Source: Pseudoalteromonas piscicida (GTDB taxonomy: Bacteria > Pseudomonadota > Gammaproteobacteria > Enterobacterales > Alteromonadaceae). Taken from it: a DNA stretch of 64,000 nucleotides. The position numbers were made by a program, and so were the translations under genes. The stretch's first letter is position 1, and each line of letters opens with the position of its first letter. The notes below the pieces were generated by a model that did no database searches, was not told the DNA's origin, and saw nothing but the letters and a program-made list of their open reading frames with translations. Positions 8,416 to 19,216 of the stretch are shown piece by piece. The stretch is from contig NZ_CP011924.1 of assembly GCF_000238315.3 (NCBI RefSeq), positions 1,714,501 through 1,778,500 on the forward strand, read 5' to 3'.

Positions 8416-8744
8416 CCTAAGTATAAGTATGCCATCAGGGCAAGTGCCGCGCCGTTGAAAAATCCATTTATTACCCATGCAAGCGCAAGGAAATCGGGTA
8501 ACTCTGAAAACATCACCGCAAGCATTGGCGCAAGTAGGCCAAGAATAAAATACATTCCGCCCTTACCATGCCAATACAATAGTAAAAACACGATACTGAT
8601 AATGCCAGATGCAGAAGCAAATATTTGATTCAGCCACACCACTTCACTCGACATAAAGAGTACGATAAACACCACTACAGTGAACGCCACCGCATAAGGC
8701 GCTTTTTGCGCTAACTGTTGGCCAATCTTTTTACTTTCAGTCAT
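8397..8744 (-). CDS. Small integral membrane protein, family not recognised
   Basis: A 115-residue hydrophobic protein with about four membrane helices (AVAFTVVVFIVLFMSS; IFASASGIISIVFLLLYW; FILGLLAPMLAVMFS; ALAWVINGFFNGAALALMAYLYL). No enzymatic motif is visible. Its start overlaps the tilS stop by 8 bp, so the two are translationally coupled and it is the last gene of the long leftward block. I do not recognise the family. Membrane location is clear from sequence; function is unknown. Confidence 0.75.
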   Translation of the reverse strand: MTESKKIGQQLAQKAPYAVAFTVVVFIVLFMSSEVVWLNQIFASASGIISIVFLLLYWHGKGGMYFILGLLAPMLAVMFSELPDFLALAWVINGFFNGAALALMAYLYLGKDAQR

Positions 8745-10044
8745 CTTTTACTACCCAAATAATGCCATTGTCCTCTGCGTGTTCGGTACTCACAAACAGT
8801 CCGTTCACCGCAACCGGTGTATCATTGTAATAAACAACCGCAATAGAATCACGCTCCCAGCTTGGAATGTGTAAATCTTTTAGCCAATGTTTCAAGGTAT
8901 TAGAGCCAGGTTTGCCCTGTGGTTTGATTTTATCTTTAAGTCTGCCGTAGCGAATGCTAACGATTTCGTCCGAGAAAGGTTTGCGGAGCCCCTTGCCCGT
9001 TTGCATAGCGACAGGTGTACTTTGCCCGCTGAGTTCGTTGAGATTCACGGTCTCAATATCATGCTTTTGGCTAGTTTCCGTTACCCAATAAAGTGCATCA
9101 CGATAACGCCTCACCGCGCCTTGCTTAAAACGTATTTCAAGTTGGCTATCTTGGCGTGATGAAAACGCCTGTTGTACAATTTCATCCAACTGTTTTTGAC
9201 TCGGCATCTCTATGCCCTGCTTTGATAACCACAGTCTGATGACATTATCTCTTCTTGCACAAGAGAGCTGTTGTAAAGCCGTGATGTTTAGCGCCATCCG
9301 ACAATGACACTTTTGCAAATCTTCTTCACTCACCTCATCAATTATGGTTTGTTGGCGCTGTAAAATATCGATACTACGCAGTGTGTTACCTACAAAACCA
9401 TTGAATCGAGAGGTAAGTAAAGGGATCACCTGATTGCGTAAAAAGTTACGGTCAAACGCATCGTCGGCGTTGGACTCATCAGTAATATGCTCAAGGCCAC
9501 ACTGCTGTGCAAATGCTTCAATCTCGCCACGACTAACGGCAAGTAACGGACGAATACAATATCGCCCAGATGCCAGCTGAGTTGTCGCTCTCATCGCTCC
9601 AAGCCCGAGTAACCCTGACCCACGCTTTAATCTCAGTAAGAAAGTTTCTACTTGGTCATCGGCATGTTGCCCAAGTACGATTGCAAAACCTGCTTTGGCC
9701 GCGTCATCTAATGCTTGATAGCGAGCTTCGCGTGCTTGCGCTTCAAGGCTAGTACGGGCTTTCCGAGTAATCGAAACCTGTTTTGCAACAAAGGGAACTT
9801 TGAGTGTTTCACAAAGTGATTGGCAAAATTGCTGCCACTGCGAAGCGTGCTGAGATAAGCCATGATTAACATAAACCGCTTGGAGTGCAATGTTATGCTT
9901 ATTTGCATATTCTCGACAAAGATGGAGCAACACAACCGAATCCACACCACCAGATAAAGCAATGCACAACCCTTTGGCGTCAAGGCTGGAACTCAATACC
10001 TTTAAACTTGACTCTACTTGTTGGTAAACCCGACTATTAATCAT
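8737..10044 (-). CDS. tilS: tRNA(Ile)-lysidine synthase TilS
   Basis: An ATP-dependent enzyme that converts cytidine 34 of the CAU-anticodon tRNA-Ile to lysidine, so that it reads AUA. The N-terminal ATP-PPi loop motif S-G-G-V-D-S is present near residue 30 (LCIALSGGVDSVVLLHLC), followed by GQHADDQVETFLLRLKRGSG. The C-terminal TilS domains continue to about residue 435. I chose ATG 10044 (435 aa); a TTG at 10059 would add five residues but lies directly after the T-tract of the upstream hairpin. It follows accA as in E. coli. A hairpin/T-tract lies between them and the 16-nt leader has no clear Shine-Dalgarno. Confidence 0.94.
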   Translation of the reverse strand: MINSRVYQQVESSLKVLSSSLDAKGLCIALSGGVDSVVLLHLCREYANKHNIALQAVYVNHGLSQHASQWQQFCQSLCETLKVPFVAKQVSITRKARTSLEAQAREARYQALDDAAKAGFAIVLGQHADDQVETFLLRLKRGSGLLGLGAMRATTQLASGRYCIRPLLAVSRGEIEAFAQQCGLEHITDESNADDAFDRNFLRNQVIPLLTSRFNGFVGNTLRSIDILQRQQTIIDEVSEEDLQKCHCRMALNITALQQLSCARRDNVIRLWLSKQGIEMPSQKQLDEIVQQAFSSRQDSQLEIRFKQGAVRRYRDALYWVTETSQKHDIETVNLNELSGQSTPVAMQTGKGLRKPFSDEIVSIRYGRLKDKIKPQGKPGSNTLKHWLKDLHIPSWERDSIAVVYYNDTPVAVNGLFVSTEHAEDNGIIWVVKDD

Positions 10045-10060
10045 GTTTTCTACAATCAAT

Positions 10061-10088
10061 AAAAAAAGCCGCTCAATAGCGGCTTTTT
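10061..10088 (-). terminator. Intrinsic-terminator hairpin between accA and tilS
   Basis: GCCGCT (10068-10073) and AGCGGC (10078-10083) form a 6-bp GC-rich stem with a CAAT loop. Seven A on the left and five T on the right make it possible in both directions. In the direction of the operon the U-tract ends exactly 16 nt before the tilS ATG. Confidence 0.85.
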
Positions 10089-10130
10089 AACTTAAATTAG
10101 CATTGATATCAATACGAGCGGAAACCCGTA

Positions 10131-11087
10131 TTAACAATAACCAAATGACATCAGGCGCTTATAACGCTGATCTAACATCTCTTCGGTGCTTAGTGCTTCA
10201 AGATCAGCCAAGTCACGTTTAAGCTGCACTTTCAGGTTTTTCGCCATCGCATCGTAATTGCGGTGTGCGCCACCTAGCGGCTCTTCGATGATGTTATTGA
10301 TAAGATCCAGCTCTTTTACGCGAGAGGCTGATACACCCATAGCTTCAGCGGCAAGTGACGCTTTGTCTGCGCTCTTCCAAAGAATAGAAGCACAACCTTC
10401 AGGTGAAATTACAGAATACGTGCTGTATTGCAGCATGTTTACTCTGTCACCTACCCCAATAGCCAATGCGCCACCAGAGCCGCCTTCACCGATCACAGTA
10501 CAAATGGTTGGCACTTTGAGCGCTGCCATCACCTTAAGGTTACGTGCAATCGCTTCACTTTGACCGCGCTCTTCAGCGCCTACACCCGGGTAAGCTCCCG
10601 GAGTATCGATAAAGGTAATGATTGGCATCTTAAAGCGTTCAGCCATTTCCATTAAGCGCAATGCTTTACGGTAGCCTTCAGGCTTTGGCATACCAAAGTT
10701 ACGTTTGATTTTTTCAGCCGTGTCACGACCTTTTTGCTGACCGATAATCATTACTGGCTTGTCGTCAAGACGTGCAACACCACCAAGAATAGCCGGATCG
10801 TTAGCAAAAGTACGGTCGCCTGCGAACTCGTCAAACTCGGTAAAAATGCGTTCAATATAGTCACGAGTATATGGACGAAGCGGATGACGTGCTAATTGAG
10901 ACACTTGCCAAGCGCCTAAACCGTCGAAAATTTTCTTTGTTTGCTCAACATTTTTGTCTTTTAAGCGGCTGATCTCTTCTTCAAGGCTAAGATCTAAATC
11001 GCCAGAGCGACTAACGTTTTGTAATTCTTTGATCTTTGCTTCCAATTCAGCGATTGGAAGTTCAAATTCAAGATAATTGAGGCTCAT
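10131..11087 (-). CDS. accA: Acetyl-CoA carboxylase carboxyltransferase subunit alpha
   Basis: A 318-residue subunit that, with AccD, transfers the carboxyl group from biotin to acetyl-CoA to form malonyl-CoA, the committed step of fatty-acid synthesis. The length matches E. coli (319). The N-terminal coiled helix ([17 protein letters not shown]), [13 protein letters not shown], and the oxyanion-hole region ([20 protein letters not shown]) are all present. It follows dnaE by 16 bp in the same direction, the order seen in E. coli, and is followed by an intrinsic terminator. Confidence 0.97.
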   Translation of the reverse strand: MSLNYLEFELPIAELEAKIKELQNVSRSGDLDLSLEEEISRLKDKNVEQTKKIFDGLGAWQVSQLARHPLRPYTRDYIERIFTEFDEFAGDRTFANDPAILGGVARLDDKPVMIIGQQKGRDTAEKIKRNFGMPKPEGYRKALRLMEMAERFKMPIITFIDTPGAYPGVGAEERGQSEAIARNLKVMAALKVPTICTVIGEGGSGGALAIGVGDRVNMLQYSTYSVISPEGCASILWKSADKASLAAEAMGVSASRVKELDLINNIIEEPLGGAHRNYDAMAKNLKVQLKRDLADLEALSTEEMLDQRYKRLMSFGYC

Positions 11088-11103
11088 GCTCTAAACTACC
11101 TGT

Positions 11104-14100
11104 TTAGTTAAATTCTAATTCTAATTCCTGCGCCGCCAACAGTGATAAACGAGTTAAAAGCTCATCACTTGGCGTCACACACCATTGTGTTCCTAATGTT
11201 AACTCTGCTAATGCATCAGGACGCTGATATTTAATTTTTACCGGACACGTTCCAAATTTATATGGTTCTAGCACTTTTTTGAAATTATCAAAGAAGTTCG
11301 CGTCAATTTGAGCCATATTTAGCGTCATTTTTATTGCACTAATACGCTTTTCTCGCGCCTGAGCAATGGTAGAGATTTCTCTTGCGGTCATTGTAATGCC
11401 ACCAGAGAAGTTATCAAAGCTGACCTGTCCAGATATTACCAAGATTTGGTTAATTTGCAGCATTTCTTGGTACATTTCAAACTGTTCAGGAAATAAGCGT
11501 ACATCAATTCGGGCACTTTTGTCATCTAAAGTGATAAGTCCCCAACGCGCTCCTTTTTTGTTTATCAAGGTACGAGCATTGATAACCAGTCCCGCCGCGG
11601 TTGCTACCGTATCACGATTACCGGGTTGTAAGTCAACTAACTTGCCAGAGGTATAATATTTTAATTCTTTGCGATATTGATTAATTGGGTGGCCAGTTAG
11701 GTAAAGACCTAAGGTTTCTTTTTCCCCATTTAACCATTCTTTATCGCTAAGCGGCGTGGCTTTGATAAAGGCTTGTTCAACCTCCTCGGGCTCAACCGCT
11801 AGCAAACCAAATAAGTCGCTCTGTCCAAGTGATTCGGCTTTGTGGTGCTGCTCTGCCGACTTCATGGCATCCTTTAAGCTTGCCAGTAAAGTCGCGCGCC
11901 CAGGCTGATCCCTGTCAGGACCAAGCTTATCAAGCGCTCCTGCGTATATTAGCTTTTCAATCACGCGTTTATTTAGACGCTTTAAATCAACTCTGGCACA
12001 GAAGTCGAATAAATCTTTAAATTCTCCCCCTTGGGCTCGCGCTTCAAGGATCGCTTCAACTGGGCCTTCACCCACGCCTTTTATCGCCCCTATACCATAG
12101 ACGATCTCACCTTGACGATTTACAGTAAATTTGTAAACACCGGCATTCACGTCTGGTGGTAGCAGCGTCAACTTCATGTTTTCGCATTCATCTACCAAGG
12201 TTACGATTTTGTCGGTGTTATCCATATCCGCTGACATTACCGCCGCCATAAACTCGGCAGGGAAATGGGTCTTCATCCATAGCGTTTGGTACGACACTAA
12301 CGCGTAGGCTGCGGAGTGTGATTTGTTAAAGCCGTAACCCACGAACTTTTCTACCAAGTCGAAGATTTTCATCGCAAGTTCGCCTTCGACGCCATTATCT
12401 TTGGCACCATCTTCGAACGTTGCACGTTGCTTAGCCATTTCTTCGGGCTTTTTCTTACCCATCGCACGACGAAGCAAGTCAGCGCCACCTAGGCTATAAC
12501 CTGCAAGCACCTGCGCTATCTGCATTACCTGTTCTTGGTAAAGGATGATCCCGTAGGTCGGCTCCAGTATAGGTTGTAGACTTTCGTGCTGGTATTGCGC
12601 GTCTGGATACGATACTTCTTCACGACCATGCTTACGGTCGATAAAGTTATCTACCATGCCCGATTGCAAAGGACCCGGACGGAATAGCGCAACCAGTGCG
12701 ATCATGTCTTCAAAGCAGTCTGGCTTCAAGCGACGGATCAAGTCTTTCATACCACGAGATTCCAACTGGAATACCGCAGTGGTTTGTGCGTCTAGTAACA
12801 CTTTAAAACTTGCAGGGTCATCCAATGGGATCGCAGCGATATCAATCGGCTCACGACTTTCTCTGCCAAGGCGTTCGTTCGCCATGTCGAGCGCCCATTG
12901 CAAAATAGTTAGCGTTCGTAGACCGAGGAAGTCAAACTTAACCAGACCTGCGGTTTCTACGTCGTTCTTATCAAACTGGGTAACTGGGAACTTACCTTCT
13001 TCGTCGCAATACAGCGCTGCAAAGTCAGTAATGGTGGTAGGCGAGATAACAACACCACCGGCGTGCTTACCCGCGTTACGTGTACAGCCTTCAAGAATGC
13101 GACATTTATCAATCAGTTCACGAACTTCTTCATCGCTATCGTAAGCTTCTGGCAGGCGAGGTTCAACATCAAACGCTTTGGCAAGTGTCATACCAGGGTC
13201 ACCAGGTACAAGCTTGGAAATCCTATCTACGAAGCCATAAGGGTGACCAAGCACACGACCAACGTCTCGAATTACCGCTTTTGCCGCCATCGTACCAAAG
13301 GTGATGATCTGAGATACTGCGTCCCGACCATACAGTTTAGCAACGTGGTCAATTACCTCGTCTCGTCTATCCATACAGAAGTCGACGTCAAAGTCTGGCA
13401 TCGAAACCCGTTCTGGGTTGAGGAATCGTTCGAATAGGAGATCGAATTCAAGTGGGTCAAGATCTGTGATCTTAAGCGCATATGCCACCAAAGAACCGGC
13501 ACCGGAACCACGCCCAGGACCTACAGGGATGCCGTTATCCTTACTCCATTGAATGAACTCCATTACGATTAAGAAGTAACCTGGGAATCCCATTTGGTTG
13601 ATAACATCGAGTTCAACCTGCAGACGGTCGTCATACTCACCACGCTTTTCTTTGCGGTCATTTTCATCAGGGAATAAGAACTGCAAACGTTCTTCTAGAC
13701 CATCTCGCGATACTTTTACCAAGAAATCTTCAATCGCCAGATCGCCCGTTGGATAATCTGGCAGGAAGTAGGTGCCAAGCTGTACTGTCACGTTACAGCG
13801 CTTCGCGATTTCTACGGTGTTTTCTAAAGCTTCTGGAATGTCACTAAAGAGTTCTTGCATTTGCTCAGAAGTCTTTAAATATTGCTCTTTAGAAAAGCGC
13901 TTTGGTCGATTTTTGTCTTCTAATGTATAGCCGTCGTGAATCGCAACGCGAATTTCGTGGGCATCAAAGTCTTTCTCATGTAAAAACACCACTTCATTCG
14001 TCGCCACAACCGGTATATTACGCGCAGCCGCGACCTCTACAGCACCATGGAGATATTCTTCTTCTTGTGCACGTGCAGTGCGTTGCAGCTCAATATAAAA

Positions 14101-14595
14101 ATGGTCGCTAAAATGTTGCTCGTAAAACGCCAGCGTTTCTTCAATTAGCTTAGGATTGCCTTTTAAAATGGCCTTACCTAAGTCGCCATCTTTCGCGCCG
14201 GAGATGAGGATCAGCCCTTCTTTGTATTTTGCGAGCCATTCTTTATCAATTACAGGACGATGGAATACATGGCCGCGAAGATAGGCATCGGAGATCAACA
14301 AGGTTAGATTTTTATAGCCTTGATTGTTCTTAGCGAGAACGAGAATTCGGCTTGGTTCATCAGGAAACTGATCTGACTTTAGCCAAAAATCCGCACCAAT
14401 TATTGGCTTGATCCCTGCCCCGTGTGCGCCACCATAAAAACGCACCAAACCACATAAGTTCATTTGATCGGTGATGGCAAGCGCAGGCATTGCAAGCTCT
14501 TCGGCCCTTGCCACAATTGGTTTGGTCTTCGCTAGACCATCCACCATAGAGAAGTCACTGTGTACACGCAAATGGACAAACTGCGGGGCTGGCAT
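11104..14595 (-). CDS. dnaE: DNA polymerase III alpha subunit
   Basis: The 1163-residue replicative polymerase catalytic subunit, matching the usual DnaE1 length (1160 in E. coli). The N-terminal PHP domain starts [15 protein letters not shown]. The catalytic palm motif [15 protein letters not shown] carries two of the acidic residues. The finger domain, a helix-hairpin-helix ([22 protein letters not shown] region) and the OB-fold near 990-1070 follow. It starts 2 bp after the rnhB stop, so translational coupling is likely. All key residues I can see are intact. Confidence 0.98.
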   Translation of the reverse strand: MPAPQFVHLRVHSDFSMVDGLAKTKPIVARAEELAMPALAITDQMNLCGLVRFYGGAHGAGIKPIIGADFWLKSDQFPDEPSRILVLAKNNQGYKNLTLLISDAYLRGHVFHRPVIDKEWLAKYKEGLILISGAKDGDLGKAILKGNPKLIEETLAFYEQHFSDHFYIELQRTARAQEEEYLHGAVEVAAARNIPVVATNEVVFLHEKDFDAHEIRVAIHDGYTLEDKNRPKRFSKEQYLKTSEQMQELFSDIPEALENTVEIAKRCNVTVQLGTYFLPDYPTGDLAIEDFLVKVSRDGLEERLQFLFPDENDRKEKRGEYDDRLQVELDVINQMGFPGYFLIVMEFIQWSKDNGIPVGPGRGSGAGSLVAYALKITDLDPLEFDLLFERFLNPERVSMPDFDVDFCMDRRDEVIDHVAKLYGRDAVSQIITFGTMAAKAVIRDVGRVLGHPYGFVDRISKLVPGDPGMTLAKAFDVEPRLPEAYDSDEEVRELIDKCRILEGCTRNAGKHAGGVVISPTTITDFAALYCDEEGKFPVTQFDKNDVETAGLVKFDFLGLRTLTILQWALDMANERLGRESREPIDIAAIPLDDPASFKVLLDAQTTAVFQLESRGMKDLIRRLKPDCFEDMIALVALFRPGPLQSGMVDNFIDRKHGREEVSYPDAQYQHESLQPILEPTYGIILYQEQVMQIAQVLAGYSLGGADLLRRAMGKKKPEEMAKQRATFEDGAKDNGVEGELAMKIFDLVEKFVGYGFNKSHSAAYALVSYQTLWMKTHFPAEFMAAVMSADMDNTDKIVTLVDECENMKLTLLPPDVNAGVYKFTVNRQGEIVYGIGAIKGVGEGPVEAILEARAQGGEFKDLFDFCARVDLKRLNKRVIEKLIYAGALDKLGPDRDQPGRATLLASLKDAMKSAEQHHKAESLGQSDLFGLLAVEPEEVEQAFIKATPLSDKEWLNGEKETLGLYLTGHPINQYRKELKYYTSGKLVDLQPGNRDTVATAAGLVINARTLINKKGARWGLITLDDKSARIDVRLFPEQFEMYQEMLQINQILVISGQVSFDNFSGGITMTAREISTIAQAREKRISAIKMTLNMAQIDANFFDNFKKVLEPYKFGTCPVKIKYQRPDALAELTLGTQWCVTPSDELLTRLSLLAAQELELEFN

Positions 14596-14597
14596 GC

Positions 14598-15191
14598 TTA
14601 CTCCTTCTCGGCCAAAATTCGTTGCACAGGCTTAAAGCTTGTACGGTGATGCGGAGTAACACCATGTGCTTCGAGCGCGGCAAAGTGGGCTTTGGTTGGA
14701 TAGCCTTTGTGGCCTGCAAAACCAAACTCAGGATATTCCGCGTCGAGTGCTAGCATCTCATTGTCTCGGGTGACTTTCGCCAATATGGATGCCGCACTTA
14801 TCTCGGCAACTAGGCTATCCCCTTTTACAACTGCAGTTGCAGAAACACTCAGCTTAGGTAAACGATTTCCATCAACAAATACATGATCAGGTTGAATTTC
14901 CAATCCTTCAACTGCGCGTGTCATCGCCAACATTGTTGCGTGAAGAATATTCAAATCGTCAATTTCTGCAACTGATGCTCTCGCAATGCAGTAACATAAT
15001 GCCTTTTCTTTTATTTCTTCTGCCAATGCAATGCGCTTTTTCTCTGACAGTTTTTTCGAGTCGGTTAACCCTATTATTGGTTTAGTTGGATCTAAAATGA
15101 CGGCAGCGGTAACAACGTCACCCACCAACGGGCCACGTCCTACCTCGTCAACGCCTGCAATATACTGCACATCAGGACGTTCAATTTGCAT
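14598..15191 (-). CDS. rnhB: Ribonuclease HII
   Basis: A 197-residue endonuclease that removes ribonucleotides and RNA from RNA-DNA hybrids. The first catalytic motif is [16 protein letters not shown] (Asp-Glu pair), with later acidic residues in FVDGNRLP and [11 protein letters not shown]. It overlaps the lpxB stop by 11 bp upstream and dnaE downstream by -2 bp spacing, so it belongs to the lpx-dnaE operon. Confidence 0.97.
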   Translation of the reverse strand: MQIERPDVQYIAGVDEVGRGPLVGDVVTAAVILDPTKPIIGLTDSKKLSEKKRIALAEEIKEKALCYCIARASVAEIDDLNILHATMLAMTRAVEGLEIQPDHVFVDGNRLPKLSVSATAVVKGDSLVAEISAASILAKVTRDNEMLALDAEYPEFGFAGHKGYPTKAHFAALEAHGVTPHHRTSFKPVQRILAEKE

Positions 15192-16335
15192 CTATTAACT
15201 CCATTACAGCCTGAGCCGCTTGTTTGCTGGCATTTAGGCGAATGTTCTCATGTATCTCGTAAAACTTTCTAACAAGCTTACTATTATTGCCTTTTAACAT
15301 CGGGAAAAGTGCATCAGCAAGTGCGTCAGGATTACACTCTGCCTGTAAAAACTCAGGCACAAGTGGTGCGTCAGCCAATAAATTCGGCAAGGCAAAGTAT
15401 TTGATGTTAAAGGTAAAAAAAGTATTAAAAATCCAATAACTCTTAGGATTCAGCTTGTACCCTACCACCATTGGCTTCTTATATAGCATTGCTTCAAGTG
15501 TGGCGGTACCCGAGGCCAGTAAAACGGTATCCGCTGCTTGCATTGCCAGTGCTGACTGGCCGTCAAGCATAATCGGGTTCAATTCCGGCGCGACTTCGTT
15601 CAAGGCTTCCAAAAACTGTGCTCTGCGCTTTTCGTTCACCAAAGGCACGACTATTTTTAAGTTAGGAATTTTATCGACTAATTTTTTTGCAGTGGCAAGG
15701 TAAGTGCGGCTCAATAAGCCAACTTCAGAGCCCCGACTACCAGGAAGCAGTGCTAAAACCGTATCATCTTGACTTAAGTTCAGCTGTGCACGCGCACCTG
15801 CGGTGTCCGGCTCAAGTGGAATTTCATCCGCTAGCGTATGACCCACAAATGTACAAGGCACTTCATGTTTATCATAAAAGGCTTTTTCGAACGGCAGCAA
15901 AGACAGCACTAGGTTAGTCGCTTCAGCAATCTTATGGATGCGTTTTTGACGCCACGCCCACACGCTCGGGCTTACATACTGAATAGTTTTAATTCCTGCC
16001 GCTTTCAACGGTTTTTCAACACGCAAATTAAAATCCGGCGCATCGATACCGATGAATACATCAGGAGGATTATCAATAAAGTAGTTCACCAACTGCTTTT
16101 TAATTTTTAGCAAGCGAGGTAAGCGACCAAGCACTTCGACTAATCCCATGACAGCCAGTTCATCCATGTCAAACAGGCTTTTACAACCAGCTTGTTGCAT
16201 TTTAGGACCACCTATACCGACAAAATTGGCATTGGGGTAATGAAGTTTTAGCGCGTTTATGAGGCCTGCACCGAGTATATCGCCCGATAACTCTCCTGCG
16301 ACCACGCCAATGGTGATATTTTTTTCGTTAGCCAT
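15181..16335 (-). CDS. lpxB: Lipid-A-disaccharide synthase
   Basis: A 384-residue GT-B-fold glycosyltransferase that joins UDP-2,3-diacylglucosamine and lipid X to give the disaccharide core of lipid A, at the inner face of the membrane. Visible motifs: [15 protein letters not shown] at the N-terminus, [10 protein letters not shown], and [12 protein letters not shown]. The length equals the E. coli enzyme (382). The ATG start has a weak ribosome site and lies 16 nt after a hairpin/T-tract that separates it from lpxA; the gene overlaps rnhB. Confidence 0.97.
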   Translation of the reverse strand: MANEKNITIGVVAGELSGDILGAGLINALKLHYPNANFVGIGGPKMQQAGCKSLFDMDELAVMGLVEVLGRLPRLLKIKKQLVNYFIDNPPDVFIGIDAPDFNLRVEKPLKAAGIKTIQYVSPSVWAWRQKRIHKIAEATNLVLSLLPFEKAFYDKHEVPCTFVGHTLADEIPLEPDTAGARAQLNLSQDDTVLALLPGSRGSEVGLLSRTYLATAKKLVDKIPNLKIVVPLVNEKRRAQFLEALNEVAPELNPIMLDGQSALAMQAADTVLLASGTATLEAMLYKKPMVVGYKLNPKSYWIFNTFFTFNIKYFALPNLLADAPLVPEFLQAECNPDALADALFPMLKGNNSKLVRKFYEIHENIRLNASKQAAQAVMELIDAN

Positions 16336-16351
16336 TGTTATTTTTCAGTAT

Positions 16352-16380
16352 AAAAAAACGCCATACAAAATGTATGGCGT
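16352..16380 (-). terminator. Intrinsic-terminator hairpin between lpxA and lpxB
   Basis: CGCCATAC (16359-16366) and GTATGGCG (16372-16379) form an 8-bp perfect stem, followed in the operon direction by seven T. It sits inside the lipid A gene cluster, 16 nt before the lpxB ATG. It could end or attenuate lpxA transcripts, or shape the lpxB leader. Confidence 0.82.
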
Positions 16381-16407
16381 AAGTATAACCTGTATTGCGG
16401 TTCAAGT

Positions 16408-17181
16408 TTAGCGGATCAAACCACGATTAGAAGTCGCAATAAAATCAATCATTTGCTGAACTGCAGCGAACTCAGAAGCATCTTCTTTTAGCGCTTCTAA
16501 CGCATCTTCTAAACGCAGCCCCTTACGAAACAACGTTTTGTATGCGCGTCTTGTTGCCATGATTTCATCAGACTCAAAGCCGCGACGCTTTAAACCTTCA
16601 GTATTAATTGCAACGGGTCTCGCTGGCGTGCCGGTCGTTGTAACAAAAGGCGGCACGTCTTGGTTCACACCCGAGTACATACCAATAAAGGCATGTGAAC
16701 CCACTTTACAAAATTGGTGTACACCAGAATTACCCGCAAGGATAACCCAGTCACCAATATGTACATGCCCGGCTACACTTGCATTGTTAGCGAAAATCAC
16801 ATTGCTGCCAATGACTGCGTCGTGTGCCACATGGGTGTAAGCCATAAATAGGTTGTTGCTACCAATTCGAGTGATCCCTTCGTCTTGAATTGTGCCACGA
16901 TGGATAGTCGCACACTCACGAATAACGTTGTTATCACCAATAATTAGCTTGGTTGGTTCATCCTTGTACTTTTTATCTTGGCAGGCTTCCCCTACTGACG
17001 CGAATTGGAAAACGTGATTGCCTGAACCAATCTCAGATGGGCCTTTGATCACAACATGTGATTCAATCTTACAGTTATCACCAATGACTACGTCATTGCC
17101 AATATAACTATAAGGGCCTACAGAAACATTCTCGCCTAAACGCGCGCCTGATTCGATAATTGCGGTAGGATGAATAGCCAT
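16408..17181 (-). CDS. lpxA: UDP-N-acetylglucosamine acyltransferase
   Basis: A 257-residue trimeric left-handed beta-helix enzyme that adds the 3-hydroxyacyl chain from acyl-ACP to UDP-GlcNAc, the first step of lipid A synthesis. Hexapeptide repeats run through the first ~190 residues (SVGPYSYIGNDVVIGDNC). The catalytic His lies in YTHVAHDAVIG. The start overlaps the fabZ stop in TAATG. It is a conserved cluster member. Confidence 0.97.
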   Translation of the reverse strand: MAIHPTAIIESGARLGENVSVGPYSYIGNDVVIGDNCKIESHVVIKGPSEIGSGNHVFQFASVGEACQDKKYKDEPTKLIIGDNNVIRECATIHRGTIQDEGITRIGSNNLFMAYTHVAHDAVIGSNVIFANNASVAGHVHIGDWVILAGNSGVHQFCKVGSHAFIGMYSGVNQDVPPFVTTTGTPARPVAINTEGLKRRGFESDEIMATRRAYKTLFRKGLRLEDALEALKEDASEFAAVQQMIDFIATSNRGLIR

Positions 17182-17633
17182 TAAAACTCTCTTCTAGCAC
17201 ACATAATTTCAGCTGAACACACAGTTTTGCCTTCTACTTTAGCTTCAGCACTGAATTTCCAGATGTTACGGCGTTCTTTTTCGAACTTAACGTGCAAATG
17301 CATCGTGTCACCCGGTAAAACAGGTTGTTTGAAACGTGCATTATCAATCGCTGCAAATAAGTATAGTTCATTCTCGCTGCGATTCTCGACCGTTTTAAAA
17401 CCAAGTAAACCGGTTGCCTGAGCCATTGCTTCTAGGATCAACACACCTGGGAAAATAGGTTGTTCTGGAAAGTGACCCGTGAAAATAGGCTCATTAATCG
17501 TCACGTTTTTAATCGCGTGAAGATATTCACCTGGCTTAAAATCTACCACTTTGTCAACAAGCAACATTGGGTAGCGGTGCGGAAGAAGTTTTAAAATCTC
17601 TTGGATATCAAAGCTGTTTAATTCGTTAGCCAA
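17181..17633 (-). CDS. fabZ: 3-hydroxyacyl-ACP dehydratase FabZ
   Basis: A 150-residue hot-dog-fold dehydratase of fatty-acid synthesis. The active-site His is in [20 protein letters not shown], with the catalytic Glu in the same helix. The start codon is TTG, preceded by AAGGAAG, and gives the expected N-terminus ([19 protein letters not shown]). FabZ and LpxA/LpxD compete for the same 3-hydroxyacyl-ACP pool, which fits the joint operon. Confidence 0.97.
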   Translation of the reverse strand: MANELNSFDIQEILKLLPHRYPMLLVDKVVDFKPGEYLHAIKNVTINEPIFTGHFPEQPIFPGVLILEAMAQATGLLGFKTVENRSENELYLFAAIDNARFKQPVLPGDTMHLHVKFEKERRNIWKFSAEAKVEGKTVCSAEIMCARREF

Positions 17634-17643
17634 AATAGCTTCC

Positions 17644-18687
17644 TTATTCTACATCAGTATCTTTAAGCTGTGCTGTCAGCAGCTCAAGTGCCTTCAGGCG
17701 CGACTTAAAGTCAGATAAATTGCGTAAGTGTGCAATAGACTTACGCCACTCTTTATTCGTTTGGTGAGGTAAACCAGAAGAATAGATCCCTGGCTCAGTA
17801 ATTCCTTTAGTAACCATGCTCATACCAGTAATGACAACCCCATCACAAATTTCGTTGTGACCATTGATTGCTGTCATGCCACCAATTTGGCAGTACTTGC
17901 CGATTTTAACACTGCCCGCCAGTACCGTGCAGCCTGCGATGGCTGTACCGTAACCAACTTCAACGTTATGGGCAATTTGGATCTGGTTATCTAAAATGAC
18001 GTTGCTATGAATAATGGTGTCTTCTAGCGCACCTCTATCAATAGAAGTACTTGCGCCAACTTCGACACGGTCGCCAATAATTACGGTGCCAACTTGAGGG
18101 ATTTTAACCCACTCGCCTTTCTCGTTGGCGTAGCCAAAACCATCACTTCCTATTACGGCACCAGACTGGAATAGACACTGTTCGCCTATCTGTACTTCAT
18201 GATAGATAGTTACGTTTGCCCAGAGTTTAGTCTTTGCGCCTATTTTGGCATGTTTTCCAATGAAACAGCCTGGCCCTATCTCAACATCATCACCAATCAC
18301 AGCGCCATCTTCAATTACAGCGTTCGCACCCACACTGACGTTTGCACCAAGTGTTGCGGTATCAGAGATAACTGCTGTACGATGAACTCCTGATGCTGCG
18401 CTAGGTGTTGAGTCTAGCTTCTGTGCAAGTTTTGCATAGGCTACATAAGGATCTGCGATAATGAGTTTATTACCCGCAAAATAATCCGCGTCTTTTTCAC
18501 TCAAGATCACGGCCCCCGCAGTCGTGCTTTCAAGCTGACCACGGTATTTGCTGTTGGCTAAAAACGCGATTTGGTCGTCTTTTGCCTGTGCGAGAGTGGC
18601 GATATTTCGAATTGATTTATCGCCATCACCTTGCAGCTGAGCACCTAGATACTCAGCAAGTTGAGATAAGGTGTGAAGTTTTGTCAT
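17644..18687 (-). CDS. lpxD: UDP-3-O-(3-hydroxyacyl)glucosamine N-acyltransferase
   Basis: A 347-residue acyltransferase, third step of lipid A synthesis. An N-terminal uridine-binding domain (to ~100) is followed by hexapeptide beta-helix repeats ([20 protein letters not shown]). The catalytic His is in [14 protein letters not shown], and a C-terminal helix follows. It overlaps the skp stop in TAATG and precedes fabZ by 10 bp. Known as a sigma-E target in E. coli. Confidence 0.97.
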   Translation of the reverse strand: MTKLHTLSQLAEYLGAQLQGDGDKSIRNIATLAQAKDDQIAFLANSKYRGQLESTTAGAVILSEKDADYFAGNKLIIADPYVAYAKLAQKLDSTPSAASGVHRTAVISDTATLGANVSVGANAVIEDGAVIGDDVEIGPGCFIGKHAKIGAKTKLWANVTIYHEVQIGEQCLFQSGAVIGSDGFGYANEKGEWVKIPQVGTVIIGDRVEVGASTSIDRGALEDTIIHSNVILDNQIQIAHNVEVGYGTAIAGCTVLAGSVKIGKYCQIGGMTAINGHNEICDGVVITGMSMVTKGITEPGIYSSGLPHQTNKEWRKSIAHLRNLSDFKSRLKALELLTAQLKDTDVE

Positions 18688-19205
18688 TACTTATTGCTAA
18701 CCGCTTTTACCACTTCTTCAGAAAGGTCGGCTACTTTATCAGGATTGAAGTAAATTGTCGTATCTTTTACTTTAACTTCGTCAAACTTACCTTTTTTAGC
18801 AACAGACTCAATCGCATCTACGATTAGCTTTTGTACTTTAGCAAGCTCTTGGTTTTGACGAACTTTAATTTCTTGCTCTAGTGGACGACCTTTTTCAGCA
18901 AGTGTCTTTTGCATGCCTTGGATCTTTTCACGAAGCGCTTCTTTTTGCTCTTCACTCATTGTCGTTGCTTCGCGCTTAAATTTTTCAGCTTCGAAACGAA
19001 TGTCACCTTGAATTTTTTCAAGTTCTTGACGACGCTCAGCGAACTCAGCTTGTAGTGTCTGTTCAATTTTCGCCATTTGTGGAATTTGCTTATACACTTC
19101 CTGCATGTCTACGATGCCTACTTTGTGTGCAAATGCGCTACCTGAAGCACCCATCATTAGTGCTGCTGTCATGGCTAGTGTTGATGATTTAATAAATTTT
19201 TTCAC
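18687..19205 (-). CDS. skp: Periplasmic chaperone Skp (OmpH family)
   Basis: A 172-residue exported chaperone with a signal peptide at ~1-26 (cleavage after GSAFA). A long charged helical hairpin follows (EQTLQAEFAERRQELEKIQ... to LEQEIKVRQNQELAKVQK), which forms the tentacles of the Skp trimer. It carries unfolded outer-membrane proteins to BamA, encoded 11 bp upstream in the same transcript. Confidence 0.95.
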   Translation of the reverse strand: MKKFIKSSTLAMTAALMMGASGSAFAHKVGIVDMQEVYKQIPQMAKIEQTLQAEFAERRQELEKIQGDIRFEAEKFKREATTMSEEQKEALREKIQGMQKTLAEKGRPLEQEIKVRQNQELAKVQKLIVDAIESVAKKGKFDEVKVKDTTIYFNPDKVADLSEEVVKAVSNK

Positions 19206-19216
19206 AATAAAACTCC

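Noticed and set aside
12656..13437. Several plus-strand frames of 70-160 codons within dnaE
   Set aside because: Antisense to a fully conserved gene; typical of long GC-biased codon shadows.
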